From the NCBI RefSeq assembly GCF_016587435.1, contig NZ_BNJJ01000016.1, forward strand, positions 62,001 through 126,000: a stretch of DNA of 64,000 nucleotides, read 5' to 3'. This document shows positions 36,850 to 46,384 of the stretch, piece by piece. The position numbers were made by a program, and so were the translations under genes. Within the stretch, counting starts at the first letter, position 1, and each line of letters opens with the position of its first letter. The notes below the pieces were generated by a model. That model was given only the letters and a program-made list of their open reading frames with translations. It ran no database searches and was not told the DNA's origin. Source of the stretch: Dictyobacter formicarum (GTDB taxonomy: Bacteria; Chloroflexota; Ktedonobacteria; Ktedonobacterales; Ktedonobacteraceae).

Positions 36850-37902
36850 TTAATCTCCTAACAGGGTCGCCAGCAGGGCCATCTGGGCCCACATTCTATT
36901 TTCGGCTTCGTCAATGACGATCGAACTGGTACCATCCAGTACGCCTTGCGTGACCTCGACATTTCTACGCACCGGCAGGCAGTGCATAAACTTGCCATGT
37001 CTGCTGCGAGCCATTTTTGACTCATCAACAATCCAGTGCTTCAGTTGCGCCCGCGCCTGTTTTTCAGCTTCCCAGTTGCCATAATAGGGGAGGGCGCCCC
37101 AGCTCTTTGCACACACGATATCCGCGTCTTCGACGGCTTCATTCTGATCATATGAGATCGAAAATGAGCCTCCACTCTGTATAGCACGTTTCTGGGCTAT
37201 TGCAAGGATCTCAGGATCTAATTCCCACCCCTGTGGATGTGCCAGCACGACGTCCATACCCAGGTCGCAGGCGGCCAGTAACTGTGAATTAGTCGTGGCC
37301 ATCGGCAGCGCCTTGGGATGGTAGGCCCAGGTGTGCACATATTTTTTACCTTTGGTCTCGCCCAGCTGCTCTTTGATCGTGACAGCGTCTCCAAGGCCCT
37401 GGCAGGGATGATAAACATTAGACTCCATATTTATTACGGGCACACTGGCATATTTGGCGAAGCTATTGAGTACAATATCTTGTTTGGACTCGGCCCAGCT
37501 GCCGGAGCTGGCGCTTTCGGCCGATTTGGTGACCAGCTCACTACAACGAATGGCCAGGCCATCGCAATAGCGCGAAAGCACCGGGGCAACCTCTTTCACA
37601 TGCTCGATGGTCGAGCCATCCATCACCACATCATCTGCATATTCAAACGACCACACATTATTGCTGCTGATTTCCAGCGCCTGTCCACCTAATTTAAACA
37701 TGGCCGTGGCAAATGAGACCCGTGTCCTGACTGAAGGATTAAAGAAGAGCGTGGCCAGCGTTTTACCGGCCAGACTCTTCTGCGCTTTGCCCTGTTTTAA
37801 ATCTAAGGCCAGCGCTATTAACGCCTGAACTTCTTCCTGGGGCAGGTCGGCCGTATTCAGGAAATGGGGCCGTGACAGGCCATTAGTTTGCTGTTGAAGC
37901 AT
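36850..37902 (-). CDS. N-acyl-ornithine-type carbamoyltransferase (argF' type)
   Basis: The 350-residue enzyme has the carbamoyl-phosphate motif (SVRTR, residues 57-61), HPCQ and HCLPVRR. Beyond these, segments such as SFAKYASVPVINMES, GKKYVHTWAYHPKAL, CAKSWGALPYYGNWE and IVDESKM match N-acetylornithine carbamoyltransferase of Xanthomonas and the succinylornithine enzyme of Bacteroides far better than ordinary OTC. The residue known to set acetyl versus succinyl choice (Glu92 or Pro90) is Ile99 here. It probably makes an N-acyl-citrulline. AGGAGG lies before the ATG, and the gene is second in the Arg T-box operon. Confidence 0.85.
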   Translation of the reverse strand: MLQQQTNGLSRPHFLNTADLPQEEVQALIALALDLKQGKAQKSLAGKTLATLFFNPSVRTRVSFATAMFKLGGQALEISSNNVWSFEYADDVVMDGSTIEHVKEVAPVLSRYCDGLAIRCSELVTKSAESASSGSWAESKQDIVLNSFAKYASVPVINMESNVYHPCQGLGDAVTIKEQLGETKGKKYVHTWAYHPKALPMATTNSQLLAACDLGMDVVLAHPQGWELDPEILAIAQKRAIQSGGSFSISYDQNEAVEDADIVCAKSWGALPYYGNWEAEKQARAQLKHWIVDESKMARSRHGKFMHCLPVRRNVEVTQGVLDGTSSIVIDEAENRMWAQMALLATLLGD

Positions 37903-37932
37903 ACGATTTCCTCCTGTACGTACGAACTCTGC

Positions 37933-38997
37933 TCAGGACCGCGCCGCGACGGCCTGCGCGTGGTGTTTCTGCTTGATCGCAACCAGATTCTTCTCGATCA
38001 GATGCAGCGTTTTCGGCATGGCGTGCTGATTACTTTCGGCGGGTACTCCAAAGTGGTTCTCCACAAACTGGACGCCGGTATCGTTGTTTACTGCAGGGCC
38101 GGTAATCAAGGTGACCGGGACTCCATACTGGTTCATGATTTCCTGCGCCCCCCATGCTCCGACTAGATCGCCAGCTCCAACAATGAAAGAGCTGATATGC
38201 TGCTGAATCTCTGGCGACTTCAGAATATGGCCAACGTTGTACTCGCCCAGAATGCCATCGCCAAATTCAGCAATGATCAGATCGGGATTTGATTTATTGG
38301 CCTCGTGCAACACACTGATCGCGGCCTCCACCACTTCCTTCGGATTGCCACAGGTTGATGGCAGGCCAGCATCCATAAAGCCGATTACTGGAGAAGCGCC
38401 CGCGTCCGCGATCTTATCCAGATCCTGCGTAGAAGCGACGCCTGATAGCTTGACGCCCGCGACCTGGAGGCCCTGTTGCGTGAAATGTTTGATGATCTTA
38501 CAGATGGCGGTGGTCTTGCCTATATTCATGCAGGTGCCAACCACACCAATAATAGGAGCACTCTTCTCTAGCGTTGTATGATGGGGGAGGGCGGCATCCT
38601 TAATATTGACCTGGCGACCATTTTTCACCAGGCTGCCCAGAATTCTGACCTGCATTGGGGCTCCCCACTGCTCATTGAGGCCGCGAATCTCACCCACGAC
38701 ACCACTTTCGCAGAGATAATAGAGCAGGTCACCCACGGCGACATGTTTGGGGATATCGCCACTATACTCGCGCAGCGCGCGCCGTTTACCGAGGACGACT
38801 GGCAGGATATCTCCCTCAACCAGAAAACCGATGCGCCCGGTCGTAAATTCTAGTAGATTGTTTTTGCCCGCATCCGACAGCGCCTCAGCGATCAGCACCG
38901 CTCCTTCTTCAGCGATAATCTGCTCACTGATCTCAACAACTGCAGGCACGTGAAGTTTGCGCACCGCTGAGGGAACCTTTGTAAGTTGCATTTGCAT
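37933..38997 (-). CDS. P-loop protein of unknown function heading the arginine T-box operon
   Basis: I place the start at 38997, where GAGGTG precedes the ATG; the open frame continues 99 bases further. The 354-residue protein has an N-terminal domain of about 140 residues with GRIGFLVEGDILPVVLGKRRALREYSGDI-like beta character. A nucleotide-binding domain follows, with Walker A GTCMNIGKTT (154-163) and an acidic strand DLIIAEFGDGILGEYN. The second domain resembles BioD- or DUF1611-type P-loop enzymes; I cannot assign a reaction. It is the first gene after the T-box, 30 bases before the carbamoyltransferase gene, which suggests a link to arginine supply. Confidence 0.65.
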   Translation of the reverse strand: MQMQLTKVPSAVRKLHVPAVVEISEQIIAEEGAVLIAEALSDAGKNNLLEFTTGRIGFLVEGDILPVVLGKRRALREYSGDIPKHVAVGDLLYYLCESGVVGEIRGLNEQWGAPMQVRILGSLVKNGRQVNIKDAALPHHTTLEKSAPIIGVVGTCMNIGKTTAICKIIKHFTQQGLQVAGVKLSGVASTQDLDKIADAGASPVIGFMDAGLPSTCGNPKEVVEAAISVLHEANKSNPDLIIAEFGDGILGEYNVGHILKSPEIQQHISSFIVGAGDLVGAWGAQEIMNQYGVPVTLITGPAVNNDTGVQFVENHFGVPAESNQHAMPKTLHLIEKNLVAIKQKHHAQAVAARS

Positions 38998-39137
38998 AGT
39001 ATTGCACCTCTTCTTCCTGACTGTTTTGTCCTCATTGAACGTGTGCCTGGCGCTAGCTCTCATCAGCAGGCCAGCAACATACATAAGAGAGGACAAAGAA
39101 AAAGTTGGAATGTGATAGATGGAAGGTGCAAAGGGGT

Positions 39138-39512
39138 AAAAAAATCCTCGCCCCCTCCATTCTCTTTGAAGGGACGAGAATAGTCGCGTTAGAAGTTATC
39201 AAACTTCGCGGTAGAGCTATGCCCGTGGTGCCACCCCAATTGTCACTATCTGCAATATAGTTTGTTCACGTCCTCGTGACAAAACTGACAGTGACCACTT
39301 TTCCTGGTTAATCGCGACATGGGAACCACCCACCTGTCCTACTTGCCTCTGGCTCAGAGAACCAGTTAACTTTCTTCGGTCAGCCGCTCACGAATGCGTT
39401 TTGAAAGAGCTTTCCTATTCCGAACTTCCACTCTATTTCGGATCGCTGTCAGGTGCTTCTCTCATACTAATTTCGATCAGCGCGGGTCCTGTTATTTATT
39501 TGTCTTTCAAAA
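39138..39512 (-). ncRNA. T-box leader of the P-loop/carbamoyltransferase/carAB operon, candidate Arg (CGC) specifier
   Basis: On the reverse strand the T-box core reads GGGGTGGCACCACGGG (39237-39222). A terminator stem and seven T follow (39144-39138). The specifier loop has AGTA on the 5' side and AAACGCA on the 3' side, putting the Arg codon CGC at 39398-39396. Stem I and the distal segments are near copies of the argHG leader at 25956-26297. Both arginine operons should respond to the same uncharged tRNA-Arg. Confidence 0.88.
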
Positions 39513-39541
39513 AGATTACCATCCGACTTGTGAAATGTCAA
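39513..39541 (-). promoter_or_regulatory. Promoter of the arginine T-box operon
   Basis: The reverse strand has TTGACA (39541-39536), a 17-base spacer and TAATCT (39518-39513), immediately before the T-box leader. Confidence 0.7.
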
Positions 39542-39693
39542 CGAATAAATGTCCTGAATGAATGTGAGTCATGCATACTATTTACGAGCACTTTATGTGG
39601 AACTCTTACAGCATCATGCTTTTGCATATGTCACTACCTATCTTACCGCTAGACTTTATCTCTGTTAATAGCACATCTTTCCTGCGAAAAATC

Positions 39694-39723
39694 TTGACAG
39701 GATAAATAACATTATGCTATAAA
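39694..39723 (+). promoter_or_regulatory. Promoter of the 39796 membrane-protein gene
   Basis: TTGACA (39694-39699), an 18-base spacer and TATAAA (39718-39723) preceded by TATGC, an extended -10. It lies about 70 bases before the start codon. The stretch 39513-39723 is a divergent promoter region. Confidence 0.65.
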
Positions 39724-39795
39724 TTGAATAGCAAAATGTTATTATTGCATTGAGAAAAGGAGACCTCTACTCCCTGAGAAAGAGGAATAATCCCT

Positions 39796-41670
39796 ATGAT
39801 CATTCTGTTGCTGGCACTGATTGGGACCCTGATCGTCATGGCCTGCTTAACCATTGGACGACTGGGTTTTGGACGCAAGGAGCCTTTCGAGGCGCGTTCA
39901 TTTGTGCGCTGGTTTACGGGCTTTACCATTTTCAATTATGCGTTTTGTCTACTGATCCTCTACTTTTCTGAACCTGCCTTCACCGGACCTTTCTGGGGCT
40001 GGCAATGGGTGCTCTGGCCGCTACTGATTAGCAGTATTCTCAATTTGTTTGCTATCGCCGGGGGAGCGCGTGAAGCGCTAGAGATGGGCTTGAGCGCCAG
40101 TCAGGGCCAGGTCTATACCCGAAGCAGCGACGCTGAGAAGATCTCACGTCGCTCGATTGCCGCGGGCATCTTTGGCTTGATTATTGTGGCCGTCTTTGGT
40201 ATCGCGGCCACCTTGCTCATCAACATCTTTGCCACCTGGTTTGATGGCAATGCCAAAGCACTGGCGGCGATTCCTCATGTTACCATTCAATCATCGCCGA
40301 ACTTACCGCCGACCGATGCCAAAAATATTGTGCTGGTGAGCCAGAGTATAGCTTCATATAAAGGTCAGCAGATTCTAGGATCAACGGGCCAGAATCTCGG
40401 TTCAGCCTATCAACTGAATCCTGCCAGCTATACTTTGCAATCCATCAACCATCACCTCTACTACGTTGCACAGTTGAGCTATAACAACCTGTTTATTAAT
40501 CTCTCTAATCCCGTCACGCCCGGTTTTGTCATGGTCGATGCTGAAGATCCTCAGCAGCCGCCACAACTACATACCGAGCCGCAATCAACTATTCGCTACC
40601 TGCCAGGAGCGCTACTAAACCAGGATCTGCTGCGCCACGTCTATCTCAGTGGCTATACCTATGGACGGTTGGTCGATCCGACCCTTGAGTTAGATGATAG
40701 CCTGCATCCCTATTGGACCATCTCTCTGATGCAGCCATCGCGTGGCTATACTGGTGATGTGCTGAGCAAGGTATTGCTAGTGGACGCCCATACCGGCGAG
40801 ATCAAAGAATATAGTCCTCAGAACGTGCCCGACTGGGTCGATCGTATTATGCCGGCAGAGACCGTCTCGCAGTATCTTAGCTGGTGGGGACTCTATCACG
40901 CGGCCCCCTGGTTTAATCCCTCCGGACTGGGTCAGCAATCTCCTGCCAGTTCTCCAGAACTACTCTACAATAACATTGACCAGCCGGTCTGGCTGATTCC
41001 AATGACCTCGGCCTCAACGAATGATAACTCGAGCACCGGCGTGTTCTTATTCAATACCCACAAGAACCAGGCCAACTTCTACAGCAAAGCGGCTGGTCTG
41101 GGTATCGGGGATAACGTTATTAAGACGTTTCAATCTACCCGCGCCAATATACGCGGCTATGATGTCGCCTCGGTACAGCTCTATCAGATCTATGATACGC
41201 CGACCTGGGTGGCCATCTATGTGCAGCACACGGCGAGCGGCGATATCTTCCAGGCGGTTGGCCTGGTCGATGCCCGCGAACTCAATGGTAACAACGTGCA
41301 GTTTGATCCCGATCTGGGTTCGGGCTTGCGCGATTATCAGCAATGGCTGACCGCACTGGCCAGTAGTGGTAACGCGGGCGGTAATACGAATGGTCAGGTG
41401 CAAAGCGCCACCGGAAAAGTACTGCGCATCTCCTCGGTCCAGCAGGGGACCAGTACCATCTATTACCTGCAGATTTCGGGGCAGCCGTTCATTTTCACTG
41501 CGAACCTGTCGCTATCGCCCAAACTGCCGCTAGTGCAGAGCGGCGACACCGTAACCATCACCTATAGCGGAGCCAGTGGAACCGTAGTTAACCTCAAAAC
41601 GTTTGATGATACCAGCATCAATCTGGGAGCGAGCGCAACCCCAACGCCCACCCCGACACCAAAAAAATAA
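39796..41670 (+). CDS. Membrane protein with large extracytoplasmic domain
   Basis: I do not recognise the family. The 624-residue protein has about four N-terminal membrane segments (about 1-20, 41-60, 70-92 and 122-148). A region of about 450 residues, probably outside the membrane, follows. It contains a PepSY-like phrase VLLVDAHTGEIKEYSPQNVPDWVDR and several aromatic beta-rich stretches. The C-terminal 90 residues look like a small beta barrel (GKVLRISSVQQGTSTIYYL). The tail is ATPTPTPTPKK. It is a single-gene unit with its own promoter; a REP-like pair follows the stop. Confidence 0.65.
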   Translation: MIILLLALIGTLIVMACLTIGRLGFGRKEPFEARSFVRWFTGFTIFNYAFCLLILYFSEPAFTGPFWGWQWVLWPLLISSILNLFAIAGGAREALEMGLSASQGQVYTRSSDAEKISRRSIAAGIFGLIIVAVFGIAATLLINIFATWFDGNAKALAAIPHVTIQSSPNLPPTDAKNIVLVSQSIASYKGQQILGSTGQNLGSAYQLNPASYTLQSINHHLYYVAQLSYNNLFINLSNPVTPGFVMVDAEDPQQPPQLHTEPQSTIRYLPGALLNQDLLRHVYLSGYTYGRLVDPTLELDDSLHPYWTISLMQPSRGYTGDVLSKVLLVDAHTGEIKEYSPQNVPDWVDRIMPAETVSQYLSWWGLYHAAPWFNPSGLGQQSPASSPELLYNNIDQPVWLIPMTSASTNDNSSTGVFLFNTHKNQANFYSKAAGLGIGDNVIKTFQSTRANIRGYDVASVQLYQIYDTPTWVAIYVQHTASGDIFQAVGLVDARELNGNNVQFDPDLGSGLRDYQQWLTALASSGNAGGNTNGQVQSATGKVLRISSVQQGTSTIYYLQISGQPFIFTANLSLSPKLPLVQSGDTVTITYSGASGTVVNLKTFDDTSINLGASATPTPTPTPKK

Positions 41671-41672
41671 CC

Positions 41673-41799
41673 CATAATAGATTCGGAGCTTGCCTCCGAT
41701 TATCTCTCCGCCGATGGGAATAATCGGGAGCATGGTCATGTATCCGATTATTGCCCTCCGGGGAAGGATAATAATCGGGGGCAAGCTCCGAACCTATGT
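41673..41799. repeat. REP-like inverted pair, site 5
   Basis: The left arm (41673-41703) reads ATAGATTCGGAGCTTGCCTCCGA. The right arm (41771-41798) reads TCGGGGGCAAGCTCCGAACCTATG. The middle holds further TCGGGAG- and CCCTCCG-type pieces, suggesting nested or older units. It lies just after the membrane-protein gene. Confidence 0.8.
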
Positions 41800-42139
41800 G
41801 GTTTCCTCCTGCTTGACAGATATACATAAATGATGTTATGTTTACTTTAGTTCAACGTTGAACGGAAATAAATATAAAATTGTGTTCATTTCATAAATGT
41901 TCAGAGCAATGTGCTTTCTCTCTTTTTCTTACAGAGTATTGCGACAGGCAAAGGAACGGAAGTGAACATGGCATTTTGAGAAGGGAGGTCCAGGCTCACA
42001 GGAAAAAGATGATGAGATGACTATTTTAGCATCATCGATCAATAGTAGTACAAGGAAGATACTATTACGAATAGGTAACAATCGGGCAAAATACCTACAT
42101 ACTACTTCAGTATATTTAACAAGGAAGAGAAGATACACA

Positions 42140-43213
42140 ATGAAGATGTTCATTTCACACTGGAAGCTAGTTGTAGCCGGGTTCATGAGTATTGTTGCTT
42201 GCTTGCTAGCAATTACTCCTACAGTTTATGCCTTTTCCCCTGGTGGTCCCATTTCCTGGTCTGATGCCACGACGATTAGCAACACAAGAAATCCTGCCTG
42301 GGGGCGTATGTTGCCCTGGAATAAGCAGGGGGAAAATTTGATCACCTATACAGAATACCCAAGTAGCGGACCTTTCGTGATCAAAGTAGCCACTGTTGAT
42401 AAGACGGCACAACATTACAACGTTATTGCCTCCATACCTTCGCCCGATGGCTATATTCAGGAACAATCACAAATCGCGCAATTACACGATGGCACCATTT
42501 TGATGGCGACGCGTAGCCGTCGAACTGACCTGAACTGGTTCGGTCTTCCAGTCTTCAAGAGCACCGATGGTGGACATAACTGGACGCTAGTGAGTCAGTT
42601 AGATACGAACCCTTATTCCGCCGGACGTTTTAATCGCGGCCTATGGGAGCCATTTTTGTACGTCCTGCCCAATGGCTGTGTCGCTGGCTTCTACTCCAGT
42701 GAAAAGCATGCCGACGACAACCCGTCTTACAACCAGGTTGTGTCAGAACGCGTCTCCTGCGATGGAGGGACCACCTGGGGACCGGAAATATTTGCTGCGG
42801 CTCAACCTGGCGCAGCCCGTCCGGGCATGCCTGTCATGGCGAGAATGGCGAATGGTGAGTATATTCTTGTTTTTGAGCTATGCGCGACCGATAACTGTAA
42901 TGCCCATTACAAAATCTCCAAAGATGGCGTGACCTGGTCAAATGATCTGGGCACAGCGATTCCAGATCAGTATAATGGCCCTTATGTTACGGTCCTGCCG
43001 AGTGGGCGCGTTCTGGTCACTTCGGCTGGTTCCAATCAAGTCTCGATAAGTGATGACAATGGTGCCACCTGGTACAAAAATGATCAACCAGCCTGGTATG
43101 CCGGATGCTGCACCTGGCCTGCTATTTACCAGGTCGGCAGTGATCCGAAAGAAATTGGAATCATTGTGGGATTAAATGGCGCGCTTATGATGAGGTTTGG
43201 GCGCGTAAAATAA
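42140..43213 (+). CDS. Exported sialidase-fold (BNR/Asp-box) protein
   Basis: The start at 42140 is chosen because a purine-rich site (AAGGAAGAGAAG) lies just upstream and a signal peptide follows at once (WKLVVAGFMSIVACLLAITPTVYA). The open frame extends 123 bases further upstream. The 357-residue product carries three Asp-box motifs, STDGGHNWT, SCDGGTTWG and SDDNGATWY, and repeating beta blades typical of six-bladed sialidase-like propellers. Glycosidases such as GH33 or GH93, or a non-catalytic glycan-binding protein, are possible; I could not place the catalytic triad. Confidence 0.75.
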   Translation: MKMFISHWKLVVAGFMSIVACLLAITPTVYAFSPGGPISWSDATTISNTRNPAWGRMLPWNKQGENLITYTEYPSSGPFVIKVATVDKTAQHYNVIASIPSPDGYIQEQSQIAQLHDGTILMATRSRRTDLNWFGLPVFKSTDGGHNWTLVSQLDTNPYSAGRFNRGLWEPFLYVLPNGCVAGFYSSEKHADDNPSYNQVVSERVSCDGGTTWGPEIFAAAQPGAARPGMPVMARMANGEYILVFELCATDNCNAHYKISKDGVTWSNDLGTAIPDQYNGPYVTVLPSGRVLVTSAGSNQVSISDDNGATWYKNDQPAWYAGCCTWPAIYQVGSDPKEIGIIVGLNGALMMRFGRVK

Positions 43214-43236
43214 GCTATCGGGAGAGGCCCATAACC

Positions 43237-43313
43237 CATAGGTTCGGAGCTTGCCTCCGATTGCTCCGTGCCATTATGACGGGAGCAAATCGGAGGCAAG
43301 CTCCGAACCTATG
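43237..43313. repeat. REP-like inverted pair, site 6
   Basis: Arms 43237-43267 and 43282-43313 pair over 31 bases with a single bulge. Each contains the hairpin TCGGAG, loop GCAAG, CTCCGA and the tail ACCTATG (reverse: CATAGGT). It fills the gap between the convergent sialidase-fold gene and ppc and touches the ppc stop codon. Confidence 0.88.
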
Positions 43314-46232
43314 TTAGCCGGTATTGCGGACACCGGCGGCAATGCCGTTGATGGTCAGGAGCACGGCGTAGGTGAGGCGGGCGCGCTCTTGCTCTTCGGC
43401 TGAGGTATGTTTTTGTGCTTCAGTGTCCAGCGTCAGGGGTCCACCCAGGGCTCGTAGGCGCTTTAACAGGACAATCTGGAAATAGCTGAGCGGATCAACA
43501 TAAGGATTGCGCCGTCGGATCGATTCCTGGAGAGTGGGCGAGTTATCCAGCAGGCTCTTGCCGCCGACTATGGCAATGACCGCCTGGCAGGTACGCTCAT
43601 ATTCAGCCTGAATCTCGTGGGCGATGCGCTCACCCAGCGCGCGATCTTCGACCAAGAAGTCTGCATAGTCATGGGCGATACTCATGTCCGCTTTGGAGAG
43701 CGTCATCTGCAAATTGTCCAGAAACGCCTGCCAGAACGGCCACTGCTTATACATCTGTTGCAACTGAGCCAGCCGGTTGGGATCCTCCTTCAGGTATTCC
43801 TCGAGTGCGCCTCCAACTCCATACCAGCTTGGGAGCACATAGCGTGTCTGCATCCAGGAGAAGATCCAGGGGATGGCGCGTAGCTCTTCGATTGCGCGCC
43901 CAACAGTCCGGCGTGCCGGGCGGGAACCGAGGTTTAACCAGCCGATCTCTTTGATGGGGGTGGCCTGCTCAAAGAAAGTCAGGAAGGCTGGATCTTCATA
44001 GATCAGCTTGCGATAGCGGCTATGCGCACTGGCGGAGAGCCGGTTCATGGTCTCAACCCAGTCCGTTTTAGGTTTGGGATGGACCTGCGACTCTACGATA
44101 TGCTCGATGGGAATACTGGTTTGTACGGTGCCGGCGACTACCAGTTCCATGTTGCGCATAGCGATGTCGTGAATACCATATTTGAATGAGAGCATCTCGC
44201 CCTGTTCAGTAATGCGCAGGCGGCCATTGACCGAGCCCGGCGGTTGGGCCAGGATCGCCTCATAGATCGGTCCACCTCCACGCCCAATAGCTCCGCCGCG
44301 ACCATGGAAGATAGTAATGGTAATGCCATGGCGCTGACTCAGCTCGGCCAGCCGACTCTGGGCCTGATAGAGCTCCCAACTTGAGGTCAGGATACCTCCA
44401 TCTTTACTACTATCCGAATAGCCAAGCATCACCTGCTGCTCACGCTGGCAATTTTTCAGGTATTCCTGATAAAGCGGATGTGTAAAGGCTGTTTCCAGAA
44501 TATCGGTACAGTGGCGCAGGTCATCTATGGTTTCGAACAGTGGCACGATCGGCAGATCATAGATACCCGTCTCTTTACAGAAGAACTGAACCTCCAGCAG
44601 ATCACTGAGCGAATGTGACATGCTGGTGATATAGCAGTTCACTGCTCGCTTGCCAAAGGTTTCGCGTACCTGGCGAATCGTCTGGAAATTGGTCAGGATC
44701 TGGCTGGTCTCTGGACTCAACTCCAGGCCGGGCCGGGTCAGGATGCGTGGATCTTGCAGCAGATTTTCCAGAATCTGGATGCGTTCCGCCTCTGGCAATG
44801 TCCTGTAGTCATCTTTGCGCAGACCAGTCACTTGCAGCAGTTCTGACAGGGCGGTTGAATGTCGCTCACTATGCTGGCGCACGTCCAGCGCGGCAAAATA
44901 GAAGCCAAAGATCTCGACCTGGCGGATCAGTAAGTTCAGCGGGCCGCGCGCGATGGCTACCTCGCCATCGGCCAGCAGACTATCCTGCACCATACGTAGA
45001 TCGGCGAGCAACTCTTCGGCATTTTTATAAGCAATGCCACTATGGGTGGTGTTCTCTAACGGCTCCGTGTTCTGGAAAGACCAGGATAGTTGCTGAGGAA
45101 TAGGAGGTGTGACCTGATTCTCGCGCAGCCGCCGCCACATAAAGGAAAACTTGGCGCGGTACGGCTCCAGCGCCGTCTGGGGTCCCAGTTCTTCGGCGTA
45201 TTCGGGCATAGCCGCCATATCACGGTCCAGCGAGGCCCGTAGTTCGGGCGTAATAGTTGAATGATCAATGGACTGCGAGCATTCGCGGGCCAGCTCAAAA
45301 AGGTTTCGGCGATAATGGATCAAGATATAGTTGCGTTGTTGGTTTAAAGCCGTCAGCAGGGTGTCGGCATGGATAAACGGATTGCCATCCTGGTCGCCAC
45401 CGATCCAGGAACCAACGTGTAAAAAAGGTGGGATTACCAAATCAGGATATTCTTTATGCAGCAGATCCTCAAATTCCGCATACAGATCAGGCAGGGCATA
45501 GTAGATAATTTCATCCAGATAATAGATGCCCATCTTAATCTCATCCAATGGTTGCGGCCGCACCTGGCGCACTGCATCTGTTCGCCAGAGCAGATCAATG
45601 ACGGCATCGAGATCGCGCTGCCATTGGGCACGCTCACGCTGCGTCATCAGGTCGGCGTTATCCCACTTGTTCAGGAGCTCGGTGATACGGCGAGATTTCG
45701 TAATCAAGCTACGGCGACTCGCCTCGGTCGGGTGGGCCGTAAAAACGAGATCGATAGACAATTGATTGAAGAGCTGTTGCAGCGTGGCACTATCTAGCTT
45801 GTTACGTTTAAAGAATTCGACCAGAGCCTCCAAAGAACCATGCTGCGGAGTGGACTGAGGGTCGAGCTCATGGGCGCGCCGTCGACGGATACGGTGGTAT
45901 TGTTCGGCAGTATTGACCAGATGGAAATAGACGGTGAAGGCGCGAATTACATCGATGGCTGTATCCAGATCACTCTCGCTCACGATTTGCAAGATCTCTT
46001 GTTCCATGTCGCGGGTCTGGTGCTGGATAGTGATTTTCTCGGCACCATCTACCTGTTTCAGACGCTCACTATGGTCGCGCAGGCGGATGCAAAGGCCACG
46101 CAATTTCTCTACTGTATCAAAGACTTCGTGCCCTTCGTGCCGTTGAATAGACTGCCCCAATGTGTTAGCCAGGACGCGAATATCCTGTCGGAGCGAATTA
46201 TCTTTTTCCCGGCGATATATTTGTTCTGACAT
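43314..46232 (-). CDS. ppc: Phosphoenolpyruvate carboxylase
   Basis: The ATG at 46232 is chosen because AGGAAGGA lies 7 bases upstream; another in-frame ATG is 24 bases earlier. The 972-residue enzyme fixes bicarbonate onto PEP to give oxaloacetate, refilling the TCA cycle. Signatures are VFTAHPTEASRRS with the catalytic His, LGYSDSSKDGG, FHGRGGAIGRGGGP and the conserved C terminus INGIAAGVRNTG. Length is typical of bacterial PEPC. It is a single-gene unit on this strand. Confidence 0.95.
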   Translation of the reverse strand: MSEQIYRREKDNSLRQDIRVLANTLGQSIQRHEGHEVFDTVEKLRGLCIRLRDHSERLKQVDGAEKITIQHQTRDMEQEILQIVSESDLDTAIDVIRAFTVYFHLVNTAEQYHRIRRRRAHELDPQSTPQHGSLEALVEFFKRNKLDSATLQQLFNQLSIDLVFTAHPTEASRRSLITKSRRITELLNKWDNADLMTQRERAQWQRDLDAVIDLLWRTDAVRQVRPQPLDEIKMGIYYLDEIIYYALPDLYAEFEDLLHKEYPDLVIPPFLHVGSWIGGDQDGNPFIHADTLLTALNQQRNYILIHYRRNLFELARECSQSIDHSTITPELRASLDRDMAAMPEYAEELGPQTALEPYRAKFSFMWRRLRENQVTPPIPQQLSWSFQNTEPLENTTHSGIAYKNAEELLADLRMVQDSLLADGEVAIARGPLNLLIRQVEIFGFYFAALDVRQHSERHSTALSELLQVTGLRKDDYRTLPEAERIQILENLLQDPRILTRPGLELSPETSQILTNFQTIRQVRETFGKRAVNCYITSMSHSLSDLLEVQFFCKETGIYDLPIVPLFETIDDLRHCTDILETAFTHPLYQEYLKNCQREQQVMLGYSDSSKDGGILTSSWELYQAQSRLAELSQRHGITITIFHGRGGAIGRGGGPIYEAILAQPPGSVNGRLRITEQGEMLSFKYGIHDIAMRNMELVVAGTVQTSIPIEHIVESQVHPKPKTDWVETMNRLSASAHSRYRKLIYEDPAFLTFFEQATPIKEIGWLNLGSRPARRTVGRAIEELRAIPWIFSWMQTRYVLPSWYGVGGALEEYLKEDPNRLAQLQQMYKQWPFWQAFLDNLQMTLSKADMSIAHDYADFLVEDRALGERIAHEIQAEYERTCQAVIAIVGGKSLLDNSPTLQESIRRRNPYVDPLSYFQIVLLKRLRALGGPLTLDTEAQKHTSAEEQERARLTYAVLLTINGIAAGVRNTG

Positions 46233-46375
46233 AATTTGTCCTTCCTGTAAGCACATCAGATTAGTACAGGATCAACGTCGTTGCCAGATACTCTCGGTGT
46301 AGAGACGAGTTCCTTGACTTGTTCTTATGCGTGCGCGACTCCACTTACTGGCTTGATCTTGTGCACTTTGACTCC

Positions 46376-46384
46376 ATTCTAGCA
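46376..46384 (-). promoter_or_regulatory. Extended -10 promoter element of ppc
   Basis: The reverse strand reads ATGTGCTAGAAT, an extended -10 form with one change from TATAAT, about 145 bases before the ppc start. Confidence 0.35.
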
